From Terrabacter tumescens (GTDB taxonomy: Bacteria; Actinomycetota; Actinomycetes; Actinomycetales; Dermatophilaceae), in assembly GCF_014646815.1 (NCBI RefSeq), contig NZ_BMNZ01000001.1, forward strand, positions 310,001 to 374,000: a stretch of DNA of 64,000 bases. Reading direction: 5' to 3'. This document shows positions 19,484 through 27,760 of this stretch, piece after piece. Each line of letters begins with the position of its first letter. The stretch's first letter is position 1. Both the position numbers and the translations under genes were made by a program. Under the pieces are notes generated by a model, which searched no databases, was not told where the DNA came from, and was given only the letters and a program-made list of their open reading frames with translations.

Positions 19484-20347
19484 TCAGGGGCTGGTCGGTG
19501 TGGACGCGGGGGGGCTCGCGCCGTCGGCCGGCGTGGTCGGGGCGCCGGGAGCCGGGGGAGTGGCGTCCCCGGTCGGGGTGGCCGGAGCGGTCGGCGTGCC
19601 GGTCGCGCCGGCCGCACCGGTCGCGGCAGGGGTGCTCGCCGCGCCGGTGGAGCCGGTGGTCGCGGCGCCGGACGGGGTGGCGGACGGGGTGCCTGTCGAC
19701 TGAGTGGCCGGTGCCGAGGGCTCGGCCACGGTGCCCACGGAGCTTGAGGTGCCTGCCTGGGCCCGACCGGCGCTCGAGCCCGCGGGGGAGTCAACGACGG
19801 CGCCGGCCGACGTGCGACCGCCGAGGTTGGTGCCGGTCACCTGGGCACCGGTGGTCAGCTGCACGCCCGTGAGGAAGGCCGCGGCGATGGCGAAGACCGC
19901 CGCCGTCGTGGCGAGGACCCGGCGCGTCGTCGTGCGGTCGGGACGGCGCCACCAGCTCTCGCGCACGACCTCCACCTGGACGGCGTCGACGCCCTCGACG
20001 CCGCCGGCCCCGCGGCGGGAGCGCACGAGCACGACGGCATCCTTCGCCCGGGCCATGGAGTTCGTGTAGAGGCTCGCTGCGATGGCGGAGATGACACTGA
20101 GGACCGCGGCGCCGGCGATCGTGCCCACGACGCCGAGACGCGAGCCGAGCGCCGCCGCCGTGGCAGCAGCCATCGAGCCGCCGAGCAGCTGGGTGAGGGA
20201 GAGGTCGAGCAGCTTCGCTCTGGGTCGTGCCGGGGGCTCCTGGTCCGAAGCGGTTGCTCGTCCATCCACGGGTCCATCCACGGGTGCATCCACGGGTCGA
20301 GCTTCGGGTCGCGTGTCGGGCAGGTCGTCGGTCAGCTGTTGGGTCAT
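19484..20347 (-). CDS. Unrecognised membrane protein with low-complexity tail
   Basis: A 287-residue protein of unknown function. The first 45 residues are Pro/Asp rich and include a PVDAPVDGPVDG repeat. Two close hydrophobic segments follow (about 50-95), then a basic cytoplasmic-looking stretch (VRSRRGAGG), a third helix (about 145-165), and a 110-residue Ala/Pro/Thr/Gly/Ser-rich tail that is probably outside the cell. The ATG at 20347 has AGGA upstream. It is divergent from prfC and has no obvious partner. Confidence 0.65.
   Translation of the reverse strand: MTQQLTDDLPDTRPEARPVDAPVDGPVDGRATASDQEPPARPRAKLLDLSLTQLLGGSMAAATAAALGSRLGVVGTIAGAAVLSVISAIAASLYTNSMARAKDAVVLVRSRRGAGGVEGVDAVQVEVVRESWWRRPDRTTTRRVLATTAAVFAIAAAFLTGVQLTTGAQVTGTNLGGRTSAGAVVDSPAGSSAGRAQAGTSSSVGTVAEPSAPATQSTGTPSATPSGAATTGSTGAASTPAATGAAGATGTPTAPATPTGDATPPAPGAPTTPADGASPPASTPTSP
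20261..20296. repeat. Three 12-bp tandem repeats
   Basis: Units of the form TCCATCCACGGG at 20261-20272, 20273-20284 and 20285-20296 (last copy with one change). They encode the PVDG repeats near the N-terminus of the membrane protein. The unit is a multiple of three, so copy changes keep the frame. Confidence 0.7.
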
Positions 20348-20530
20348 GTTCCTGAGGGGTCTGTCGCGGTCGTCTTCTCCCATGCACGACGAACGGGAGC
20401 CGCGGATCGTTGACGCCTCGGCGCCGGTGTGACCCGGCTCACGTGCCTCTTGCCGGCCGGTGGGCCGGAGCAGCCGATGCGGAGGTTCGGGCCCAGCGAT
20501 GACAGACTCGGGGGCGATCACTGGAGGACC

Positions 20531-22168
20531 ATGGACGCCATCGCACTGCCCGACCGCGAGATCGCGGACCGCCGAGAAGCCGGCGGCGCGGGCCACGAGA
20601 CAGGAGCGGTCGCCCACGAGGCGGCGCGCCGTCGCACCTTCGCCGTCATCTCGCACCCCGATGCCGGCAAGTCGACCCTGACCGAGGCGCTGGCGTTGCA
20701 CGCGCGCGCCATCGGCGAGGCTGGGGCCGTGCACGGCAAGGGCAACCGTCGCGGCGTCGTCTCGGACTGGATGGAGATGGAGAAGGACCGAGGCATCTCG
20801 ATCACCTCCGCCGTGCTCCAGTTCGCCTACGACGGCACCGTCGTCAACCTGCTCGACACCCCCGGCCACGCCGACTTCTCCGAGGACACCTACCGGGTGC
20901 TCGCGGCGGTCGATGCCGCCGTCATGCTCGTCGACGCGGCCAAGGGCATCGAGCCTCAGACGTTCAAGCTCTTCGAGGTGTGCCGCGCCCGTGGGGTGCC
21001 CGTCATCACCGTCGTCAACAAGTGGGACCGCCCGGGTCTCGACGCGCTCGCGATCATGGACGAGCTGACGACGCGGATCGACCTGCACCCGATGCCGCTG
21101 ACGTGGCCCGTCGGCGTCGCCGGCAACTTCCACGGCGTGCTCGACTGCGCGACAGGCGAGTTCGTGCAGTTCACCCGTACGCCGGGCGGCGCCACCGAGG
21201 CGATCACGACCCGCATGGGTGCACACGAGGCCGAGCAGCTGCTCGGCTCGACGTGGACCGACGCGGTCGAGGAGTACGACCTGCTGCGGTCTTCCGGCCA
21301 CGACTACGACCACGAGCTGTTCCTCTCCGGCGCGGCCTCGCCGGTGCTCTTCGGGTCGGCGGTGCTCAACTTCGGCGTGCGCCAGCTGCTCGACACCCTC
21401 GTGGCGCTCGCGCCCGCGCCGGGAGCGCGTCCTGACCGGGCCGGCTCTCCTCGCGACGTCTCGGCGCCGTTCTCCGGCTTCGTCTTCAAGATCCAGGCCG
21501 GCATGGACCGCGCCCACCGGGACCGGCTCGCCTTCGTCCGGGTCTGCTCGGGACGCTTCAGCCGGGGCATGGTCGTCACGCACGCCGACACCGGTCGTCC
21601 CTTCACGACGAAGTACGCGCAGAGCGTGTTCGGCCGGGACCGGTCCACCGTCGAGGAGGCGTTCCCCGGCGACGTCATCGGCCTCGTCAACGCCAACGCC
21701 CTCCGCGTCGGCGACACGCTCTACGCGGACGAGAAGGTCGCCTTCCCGCGCATCCCGCTCTTCGCCCCCGAGCACTTCGCCGTCGCCCGCGCCGCCGTGA
21801 CCGGCAAGCAGAAGCAGTTCAGGCGCGGCATCGAGCAGCTCGGCGAGGAGGGCGTCGTCCAGGTGCTGCACTCGGACCGTCGCGGCGCGCAGGCACCGGT
21901 GCTCGCGGCCGTCGGGCCCATGCAGTTCGACGTCGCCCAGCACCGGATGGAGCACGAGTTCGGCTCGGCGATCCGGCTCGAGCCGCTGGGCTACTCGATC
22001 GCCCGTGCCGTGGCCGCGGACGCCATCCCGATCGTCAACAGCCGTGCGGGCGCCGAGGTCCTGACGCGCGAGGACGGGCTCGACGTCGCGGTCTTCGCGG
22101 ACAAGTGGCGCCTGGCCTCGGTCGAGCGCGACGTGCCTGCCGGCTCCTTCACGCCGATCTTCGGCTGA
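20531..22168 (+). CDS. prfC: Peptide chain release factor 3
   Basis: A 545-residue translational GTPase that recycles RF1 and RF2 from the ribosome after termination. G1 is SHPDAGKST, the switch region WMEMEKDRGISITS, G3 DTPGHADF and G4 NKWDRPG. The remaining domains II and III are complete (IQAGMDRAHRDRLAFVRVCSG, then KQFRRGIEQLGEEGVVQV). The N-terminus has about 30 extra residues before the G domain. ATG 20531 is chosen because GGAGG lies directly upstream. Confidence 0.93.
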   Translation: MDAIALPDREIADRREAGGAGHETGAVAHEAARRRTFAVISHPDAGKSTLTEALALHARAIGEAGAVHGKGNRRGVVSDWMEMEKDRGISITSAVLQFAYDGTVVNLLDTPGHADFSEDTYRVLAAVDAAVMLVDAAKGIEPQTFKLFEVCRARGVPVITVVNKWDRPGLDALAIMDELTTRIDLHPMPLTWPVGVAGNFHGVLDCATGEFVQFTRTPGGATEAITTRMGAHEAEQLLGSTWTDAVEEYDLLRSSGHDYDHELFLSGAASPVLFGSAVLNFGVRQLLDTLVALAPAPGARPDRAGSPRDVSAPFSGFVFKIQAGMDRAHRDRLAFVRVCSGRFSRGMVVTHADTGRPFTTKYAQSVFGRDRSTVEEAFPGDVIGLVNANALRVGDTLYADEKVAFPRIPLFAPEHFAVARAAVTGKQKQFRRGIEQLGEEGVVQVLHSDRRGAQAPVLAAVGPMQFDVAQHRMEHEFGSAIRLEPLGYSIARAVAADAIPIVNSRAGAEVLTREDGLDVAVFADKWRLASVERDVPAGSFTPIFG

Positions 22169-22172
22169 CCTC

Positions 22173-22895
22173 GTGAGCCGGCGCTTCGAGGAGATCGACT
22201 GGCAGCAGACGCCGCTGGGGGAGATCAGCCTGCGGCGCCGGCTCGAGCCGTCGCTGCTCGTCGACGTCTACGAGGTCAAGCTCGGCGAGGAGTTCCTCAT
22301 GTCGAGCCTCTTCACCGTCGCCGAGGTCGAGCTGGCGCGGATGGGGCTGGCCGCGGTGGAGGGGGAGGGCCTCGACGTCGTCGTCGGCGGTCTCGGTCTC
22401 GGCTACACCGCCCTCACGGCGCTCGAGGACGAGCGGGTGCGCACCGTCACCGTCGTCGAGGCGCTCGGCCCGGTCATCTCGTGGCACGAGCGGCAGCTGC
22501 TCCCGGACACCGCTGCCCTGACGCCCGACCCGCGCACCACGCTGCTCGAGGGCGACTTCTTCGCCTTCGCCCGCGCAGGTGGAGGGTTCGGCGCCGCGCC
22601 CGAGCTGCTCCATGCCGTGCTGCTCGACATCGACCACACGCCCCACCACGTGCTGCACCCGAGCCACGCCGACCTCTACACCCGCGAGGGTCTCGAGGGC
22701 CTGGCCGCGCGCCTGCACCCCGGCGGCGTCTTCGCGCTCTGGTCCGACGACCCTCCCGAGGACGCCTTCACCGGGCTGCTCGCCGCCGTCTTCGCGACCG
22801 CCGCGGCGCACGAGGTGACCTTCGCCAACCCGCTGACGGGCGGCACGTCCTCGAACACCGTCTACGTCGCCACGACGGCGCTGTCCGCAGCGTAG
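22173..22895 (+). CDS. Spermidine-synthase-like protein
   Basis: A 240-residue protein with the Rossmann glycine loop VVVGGLGLGYTALTALED and VEALGPVISWHERQLLP, which match spermidine-synthase-like and other class I methyltransferase folds. DIDHTPHHVLHPSHADLYT replaces the usual polyamine-binding segment, so polyamine synthesis is not assured. The GTG start lies 4 nt after prfC and the two are probably cotranscribed. Confidence 0.75.
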   Translation: MSRRFEEIDWQQTPLGEISLRRRLEPSLLVDVYEVKLGEEFLMSSLFTVAEVELARMGLAAVEGEGLDVVVGGLGLGYTALTALEDERVRTVTVVEALGPVISWHERQLLPDTAALTPDPRTTLLEGDFFAFARAGGGFGAAPELLHAVLLDIDHTPHHVLHPSHADLYTREGLEGLAARLHPGGVFALWSDDPPEDAFTGLLAAVFATAAAHEVTFANPLTGGTSSNTVYVATTALSAA

Positions 22896-23063
22896 GGCGT
22901 CTTCGTCTTCGTCGCGGCCGGAGCGTGGGCGAGCGCTGCGACGATCGGCGGGACACGGCATGCGCGATCGGTGTTCATCGTCCGGACACGACCGAAGTGC
23001 ACCACGCAGCACCATGACGTCCTACGGTGGGACGAGACGAACGGCTCGTCCGAAGGAGGTCAC

Positions 23064-23411
23064 GTGAGCGTCTCGGTGTCGAGTGCCGGTCCGGTGACCA
23101 CGGCACGGCTGTCGGGGGAGATCGACACGTACTCCGTGCCCGACGTCCGGGCCGCGTTCGAGCGGCTGCCGGTCGTGTCGGGAGGAACGGTCGTCGTCGA
23201 CCTGCGCGAGGTCACCTTCCTCGACTCGTCGGGTCTCGGGGCGATCATCGCGCTCTACCACCGTGCCGACGCGAGCACGGCGCGGCTGCGCCTCGCCTGC
23301 GGCGAGGTGACGCTGCGCCTCGTCCAGCTCATGCACCTCGACCAGGTCATGGACGTCGTCGGCGAGCCGTCCGACGCACCCACGGACCCGCAGACGTCCG
23401 CTCCTGCCTGA
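23064..23411 (+). CDS. STAS-domain anti-sigma factor antagonist
   Basis: A 115-residue SpoIIAA/RsbV-type protein. The motif FLDSSGLGAI (residues 52-61) holds the serine that the partner kinase phosphorylates. When unphosphorylated it would bind the anti-sigma factor and free the sigma factor. GTG 23064 follows a near-perfect AAGGAGG. It faces the anti-sigma kinase gene, with the PP2C phosphatase beyond, so all three partner-switching parts are present except the sigma factor. Confidence 0.88.
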   Translation: MSVSVSSAGPVTTARLSGEIDTYSVPDVRAAFERLPVVSGGTVVVDLREVTFLDSSGLGAIIALYHRADASTARLRLACGEVTLRLVQLMHLDQVMDVVGEPSDAPTDPQTSAPA

Positions 23412-23433
23412 GGCCTTCGACGTCGACCGAGGG

Positions 23434-23859
23434 TCAGGACGCGAGGCTGAGGTGCACGCGAACGCGCGTCCGCGTGGGCTGCGTCTCGATGGTGAGCCGG
23501 TCGGCGAGTCGTTGAGCGATCAGCAGCCCGCGGCCGCTCGTCGCCTCGCCGTCGACGGCGCGCAGCTGCGGCACCGATCCCGTGCCGTCCTCGTCCTCGA
23601 CCGTGAAGACGATGGAGTCGGCGGTCTCGTCGATGCGCAGGACACCGTGGCCGCCGCCGTGGACGATGCTGTTGACTGCCACCTCGTGCACGGCGAGCAC
23701 CGCGTTGTCGGCGCGGTCAGGGAGGCGCTCGACGACGATGGTGCGTACCACCTCACGCACGTGACGCAGGTCGTCCGGGCCGAACTCGACACGGCCGAGC
23801 TCCCGCTCTGAGGCGACCGACGGACCTGTCACATCTGCATGCTCCCACTTCTGCGTCAT
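23434..23859 (-). CDS. Anti-sigma factor serine kinase (RsbW/SpoIIAB-like)
   Basis: A 141-residue HATPase_c_2 protein: N box VHEVAVNSIVHGGG, a reduced G1 region (VEDEDGTGSV) and G2 loop SGRGLLIAQRLAD. It would hold a sigma factor inactive and phosphorylate the STAS antagonist. It is convergent with the STAS gene (22 nt apart) and divergent from the phosphatase. The start is uncertain: ATG 23859 gives 18 residues before the conserved part and has no Shine-Dalgarno. Confidence 0.8.
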   Translation of the reverse strand: MTQKWEHADVTGPSVASERELGRVEFGPDDLRHVREVVRTIVVERLPDRADNAVLAVHEVAVNSIVHGGGHGVLRIDETADSIVFTVEDEDGTGSVPQLRAVDGEATSGRGLLIAQRLADRLTIETQPTRTRVRVHLSLAS

Positions 23860-23898
23860 CCGTGGGCGATCTGGCGCCTCGACTGTCAGGATGACCCC

Positions 23899-25698
23899 AT
23901 GAACGCGCCGTGGCAGACCCCGGAGGCGAGCCGCTCCGCGGTCTCGCCCCGGCTCGCGGCGCTGGCCCGGCTGGCCGCGGAGGTCTCGGCGTCCGCGACC
24001 CTCGAACAGCTCACCGAGACGATCACCGAGCAGGCCTCGAAGCTGATGGGAGCATCGCGCGCGGTCTTCGCGGTGCGAGAGGGACAGGATCGGCTGCGCA
24101 GCATCGCAACGCACGGTCTCAGCGAGTCCGAGGCGCGGCACTGGGCCGACCTCTCACTCGATGTGAAGTCCCCGCCCACCGACGCCGTGCGCACCGGGCA
24201 GGTCGTCACGGTGACGAGCCGGGCGGACCTGCTGGAGAAGTACCCCGACCTGGACGACGGCACCGAGAGGTCGTCGGTGACCTTGCCCCTGATCTCCCGG
24301 AGCGACGGCTCGGCGCTCGGCGCGCTGGGCTTCCGCTTCGAGGGAAAGGTCGGGCCGATCGACCCCGACCTGCTGTGGGTGCTCGGGGTGCTCAGCGACG
24401 TGTGCGCCCAGACGATGCTGCGCCTGCGCGCCGAGGCCGAGAGCGCCGCGCGCGCTGCGCAGGCCGAGTTCCTCGCGGACGCCTCCGAGGCGCTCTCGAC
24501 CACGCTGGACTACCGGGAGACGCTGCGGCAGGTCGCCTCCCTCGCCGTGCCCGCGCACGCCGACTGGTGCTCGGTCCAGATGGTCGACGACGGTGTCCTT
24601 CGCACGCTGGCCGTGGCTCACATCGACCCGGACAAGGTGCAGCTCGCGAGAGAGCTCGAGACGCGCTGGCCATCGGACCCCAACCGCCCCGGCGGCGCCG
24701 CCCAGGTGGCTCGGACCGGCCGTAGCCTGCTCATCGAGAGCGTCAGCGACGAGATGCTCGTCGCCACGGCGCGGGACGAGGAGCACCTCCGGGTCGCGCG
24801 CGAGCTCGGGCTGCGCAGCGCCATGGTGGTGCCGCTCCTCGCCAAGGAGCGGGTGCTCGGCGTGCTGACCTTCGTGGCCGCCGAGTCCGGCCGCCGCTAC
24901 ACGCAGAAGGACGTCACCTTCGCCGAGGACCTCGCCCGGCGCGCGGGTCTCGCCATCGACAACGCCGACCTCTACTCCCAGACCCGGCGCGTCGCCTCCG
25001 TGCTCCAGGCGACCCTGCTGCCCCAGGACCTCCCGGAGCTGCCGGGGTGGCAGCTCGGCACCGTCTACCGGCAGTCGGGTCGCACCGACGTGGGCGGCGA
25101 CTACTACGACGTCAGCGGCCGCGACGACGGTCGGGTCATCGCTGTCCTCGGCGACGTCATGGGCCGCGGCGTCGACGCCGCCGTGTCGGGGTCGCTCATG
25201 CGCGCCGCGGCGCGCGTGCTCTCTACCCAGGACCCCGAGCCCGGCGCCCTGGCGGCGGCCATGGACCGGTTCATGGCCATCGAGCCACCGACGCAGATGG
25301 CCTCCTCCGTCTACGCGCTCTTCGACCCGGCGGAGGACGCCGTCGCTCTTGTCGTCGCCGGCCACCCGCCGCCGCTGCTCGTGCAGGGCGGCAGGACCCG
25401 CTTCGTATCCGAAGACGGGTCCCCGGTCCACGGTCTCGGTCCGGTGCCGCGAGGGGCCGTGCACAGCAGCTTCGGAGTCGGTGACCTGCTGCTCCTCTAC
25501 ACCGACGGCCTCGTCGAGCGCCGCGGCGAGGGCATCGACATCGGGCTCAAGCGGCTGCAGTCCGCCGCCGACGAGCTGCTCGTCGGCGCCGACGACGACA
25601 CCGACCTCGACGAGGTGCTCGAGACACTCGCCGAAGCCGTCTCCGACCCCGAGCGCCAGGACGACGTGGCCGTCCTCGCCTTCCGCCGCACCGTCTGA
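23899..25698 (+). CDS. PP2C/SpoIIE-type serine phosphatase with two GAF domains
   Basis: A 599-residue cytoplasmic protein. Two GAF-like sensor domains (about 15-180 and 205-365) precede a SpoIIE phosphatase domain (about 385-598) with the metal motifs GGDYYDVSG (near 398), GDVMGRGVDAAV, AGHPPPLL and YTDGLVE. It would dephosphorylate the STAS antagonist when the GAF domains bind a signal, releasing the sigma factor. ATG 23899 is preceded by CAGGAT and six bases; the upstream ATG at 23839 adds residues that do not look conserved. Confidence 0.9.
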   Translation: MNAPWQTPEASRSAVSPRLAALARLAAEVSASATLEQLTETITEQASKLMGASRAVFAVREGQDRLRSIATHGLSESEARHWADLSLDVKSPPTDAVRTGQVVTVTSRADLLEKYPDLDDGTERSSVTLPLISRSDGSALGALGFRFEGKVGPIDPDLLWVLGVLSDVCAQTMLRLRAEAESAARAAQAEFLADASEALSTTLDYRETLRQVASLAVPAHADWCSVQMVDDGVLRTLAVAHIDPDKVQLARELETRWPSDPNRPGGAAQVARTGRSLLIESVSDEMLVATARDEEHLRVARELGLRSAMVVPLLAKERVLGVLTFVAAESGRRYTQKDVTFAEDLARRAGLAIDNADLYSQTRRVASVLQATLLPQDLPELPGWQLGTVYRQSGRTDVGGDYYDVSGRDDGRVIAVLGDVMGRGVDAAVSGSLMRAAARVLSTQDPEPGALAAAMDRFMAIEPPTQMASSVYALFDPAEDAVALVVAGHPPPLLVQGGRTRFVSEDGSPVHGLGPVPRGAVHSSFGVGDLLLLYTDGLVERRGEGIDIGLKRLQSAADELLVGADDDTDLDEVLETLAEAVSDPERQDDVAVLAFRRTV

Positions 25699-25769
25699 GT
25701 CGCCGTTCGAGTCCCGGCCCCTCGGGTGAGCCCGCCGGGGCGCGGACGCAGCGGACGGCATACGCCCTC

Positions 25770-25775
25770 TATGCT
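25770..25775 (+). promoter_or_regulatory. -10 element of rnpB
   Basis: TATGCT lies 7 nt before the first paired base of the RNase P RNA P1 helix (25783), the expected distance for a +1 there. Confidence 0.5.
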
Positions 25776-25782
25776 GGTGCGC

Positions 25783-26180
25783 GGATGAGTCGGCCAGACG
25801 GTCGCGTCAGGGCCTCGGCCCTGCCGAGGAACGTCCGGGCTCCACAGGGCAGGGTGGTGGCCAACAGCCACCCGGGGTGACCCGCGGGACAGTGCCACAG
25901 AGAACAGACCGCCGGCCGCTTCGGCAGCCGGTAAGGGTGAAACGGTGGTGTAAGAGACCACCAGCGCTCCAGGTGACTGGAGCGGCTCGGTAAACCCCAC
26001 CCGGAGCAAGTCCAGACAGCGTGTGCACGGCGCCTTCGGGCGTCGAGGAGACCGGCCCGGTCGAGCGCGCGGGTAGGACGCTAGAGCCGGCCAGCAATGG
26101 TCGGCCCAGATGGATGGCCGTCGCCGCGCCACCGGTAACGGGGGCGCGGAACAGAACCCGGCGTATCGGCCGACTCATCC
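25783..26180 (+). ncRNA. rnpB: RNase P RNA, bacterial class A
   Basis: The catalytic RNA that matures tRNA 5' ends. Ends GGATGAGTCGGCC (25783-25795) and GGCCGACTCATCC (26168-26180) form helix P1. The universally conserved GAGGAACGTCCGGGCTCC (near 25826) and CAGGGTGGTGGCCAACAG follow, with GTAAGGGTGAAACGGTGG and the 3' ACAGAACCCGGCGTAT element. Length about 398 nt is normal for actinobacteria. Confidence 0.96.
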
Positions 26181-26442
26181 ACTTTCAGGCCTCTGACCTT
26201 CTTGGTGGAGGTCACCATCTGGTGCTGTTCGGTCGAAGCGACTGGATGCTCACAGTGACCACGCAGACCCGTTTCCCGTGACAACCTTCGCTGGCACCAC
26301 GACACCAACAGACCGAGTCCCGGCCCCATTCATTAGCCGCGTGCGATCCAGGTGCGATCCGGTCCAGCTCACCGGTCACCGGTGGGGAGGTCGCGTCTCC
26401 GCGCGACGGCCACGCATTCCCCGACAGCTCAAGCACCGTCCA
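26181..26442. other. Region with no recognisable gene after rnpB
   Basis: Base composition is less GC-rich than the surroundings. I see small imperfect hairpins (TGGTG-gaggt-CACCA near 26201-26215) and no coding signal on either strand; short open frames here have no start sites or family likeness. It may hold the rnpB terminator. Confidence 0.4.
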
Positions 26443-27333
26443 CTACGGTCTGACGACCTCGCGGAGGGTGTGCATGGCTCGGCCCACGGCGTCGCGAGCG
26501 GCATCGATCCGAGCCGCGCTCGAGGGCGCCGCGTGCATCAGCGCGCGGTCGAGCTCGAGCGCGGCCGCGAACAGGTCCTGAAGCACCTCGGAGTGGACCG
26601 CCTCGAGGATGCGCTCGCGCTCCTCGAGGCGGGCAAGGCGCTCGCTGCGTCGGATGTTGCAGACGTGGCCCTGCGACCCTGGCTGGGTGTAGAGGTCGGT
26701 CACCGCCACCTCCACCCAAGACCAGGCGTCGTCGGTGCGGACCCGGAGCTCACCGACCCGCTCCGGCCGGGGCGGGTCGGACGCCAGCAGCTCCGCGAAG
26801 GCTTGGTGGTCCTCGGGATGGATGCGATCCGTGAGCGGCGTGCCGACAACCTCGTCGACGGGCCAGCCGAAAAGGTTCGAGACCGCTGGGCTGGCGTAAC
26901 TGACCAGAGCTTGCTCGTCGACCAGGACTGCGGCGTCGCTGGAGCGTTCCATCAGGTGCCGGACGGCGTCACCGAGGTTGAGGGAGGCGCCGACGATGCC
27001 GATCAGCTCCCCGTCGCGGTACACGCCGGTGTCGGTGACCAGCGCGTGCAGCACCTCGCCGCTGCGGCTGCGAACCGGGAACCCACCGGACCATGGACGG
27101 CCTTCCCGCAGAGCAGCCATGATCTCCGCCGCCGCCTGCTGGGAGACCTCCGGCACCGTCACCTCCGTGATGTCACGCCCTATAGCCTCCGCGGCGGACC
27201 AGCCGTACAGCTGCTCGGCAGCGTCGTTCCAGGACAGCACCGTCCCCCGCGTGTTCGTCGCGATCACGGCGTGCCCGAGCGCGTGCAGCAGCTCGTCGGC
27301 AGACGGGTGCAGGGGGAGGGTATCGGTGTCCAT
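26443..27333 (-). CDS. PAS-PAS sensor with a histidine-kinase dimer region but no ATPase domain
   Basis: A 296-residue protein with two PAS domains (about 10-115 and 125-230; WNDAAEQLYGWSAAEAIGRD and VSNLFGWPVDEVVG) followed by EERERILEAVHSEVLQDLFAAALEL. That segment aligns with the HisKA_3-type dimerisation helix of DosS-like kinases, keeping the histidine. The protein stops right after it, where a HATPase domain would begin, and none follows downstream. It may be a truncated kinase or a sensor working with a separate protein. ATG 27333 follows CAGGCT and six bases. Confidence 0.7.
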   Translation of the reverse strand: MDTDTLPLHPSADELLHALGHAVIATNTRGTVLSWNDAAEQLYGWSAAEAIGRDITEVTVPEVSQQAAAEIMAALREGRPWSGGFPVRSRSGEVLHALVTDTGVYRDGELIGIVGASLNLGDAVRHLMERSSDAAVLVDEQALVSYASPAVSNLFGWPVDEVVGTPLTDRIHPEDHQAFAELLASDPPRPERVGELRVRTDDAWSWVEVAVTDLYTQPGSQGHVCNIRRSERLARLEERERILEAVHSEVLQDLFAAALELDRALMHAAPSSAARIDAARDAVGRAMHTLREVVRP

Positions 27334-27760
27334 GAATCCAGCCTGCGCCCCTTGCTTCTCGTGGTCACGGGCCGAAAGACCCGACTGCACGGCCGCTCTG
27401 TGCCCGCCATCTGCTCCAGAAGGCGGGATCGCCGGCATTGCGGCACTGGGGTGGCGGGCGGCTGCGGCCTGGAGCGAGGGTTCGGCCGACGGGTCGAGCC
27501 GTTCCGCGACGGCGCAAGAGCAGCGCGGCGCGGACCTGGCTGCGCGAAGGGGCTCCCGGCCCGGGCGTGTCAAGCCGTGCGGCGACCTGTTCCCCGATCC
27601 GTCGCGGGCCAGGGCCCTGTGGCGCGGAACTCGCGGGCTGTGCTCACGGGATCTCCCATCGTCGACAGATGACCTGATGGCGCCGCGCCTTCCGAATGAC
27701 GTCAGTTGGGTCTGTCTCGTAAGCGGTTCGGTGCGGGCGTTTCGTGGGGGCGGCAGCCGT
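27334..27760. other. 427-bp gap without a convincing gene
   Basis: Lies between the divergent upstream side of the PAS gene and the 3' end of mraY. Frames are open on both strands only because of GC content. I find no conserved motif, no clear hairpin and no repeat. Confidence 0.4.

Noticed and set aside
20348-21955. Extension of the minus-strand membrane protein through prfC
   Set aside because: The upstream part lies opposite prfC and has no motif. The ATG at 20347 with a ribosome site fits the real start.
26181-26330. Attachment site for an element at the 3' end of rnpB
   Set aside because: No second copy of the rnpB end and no integrase gene could be found in the window.
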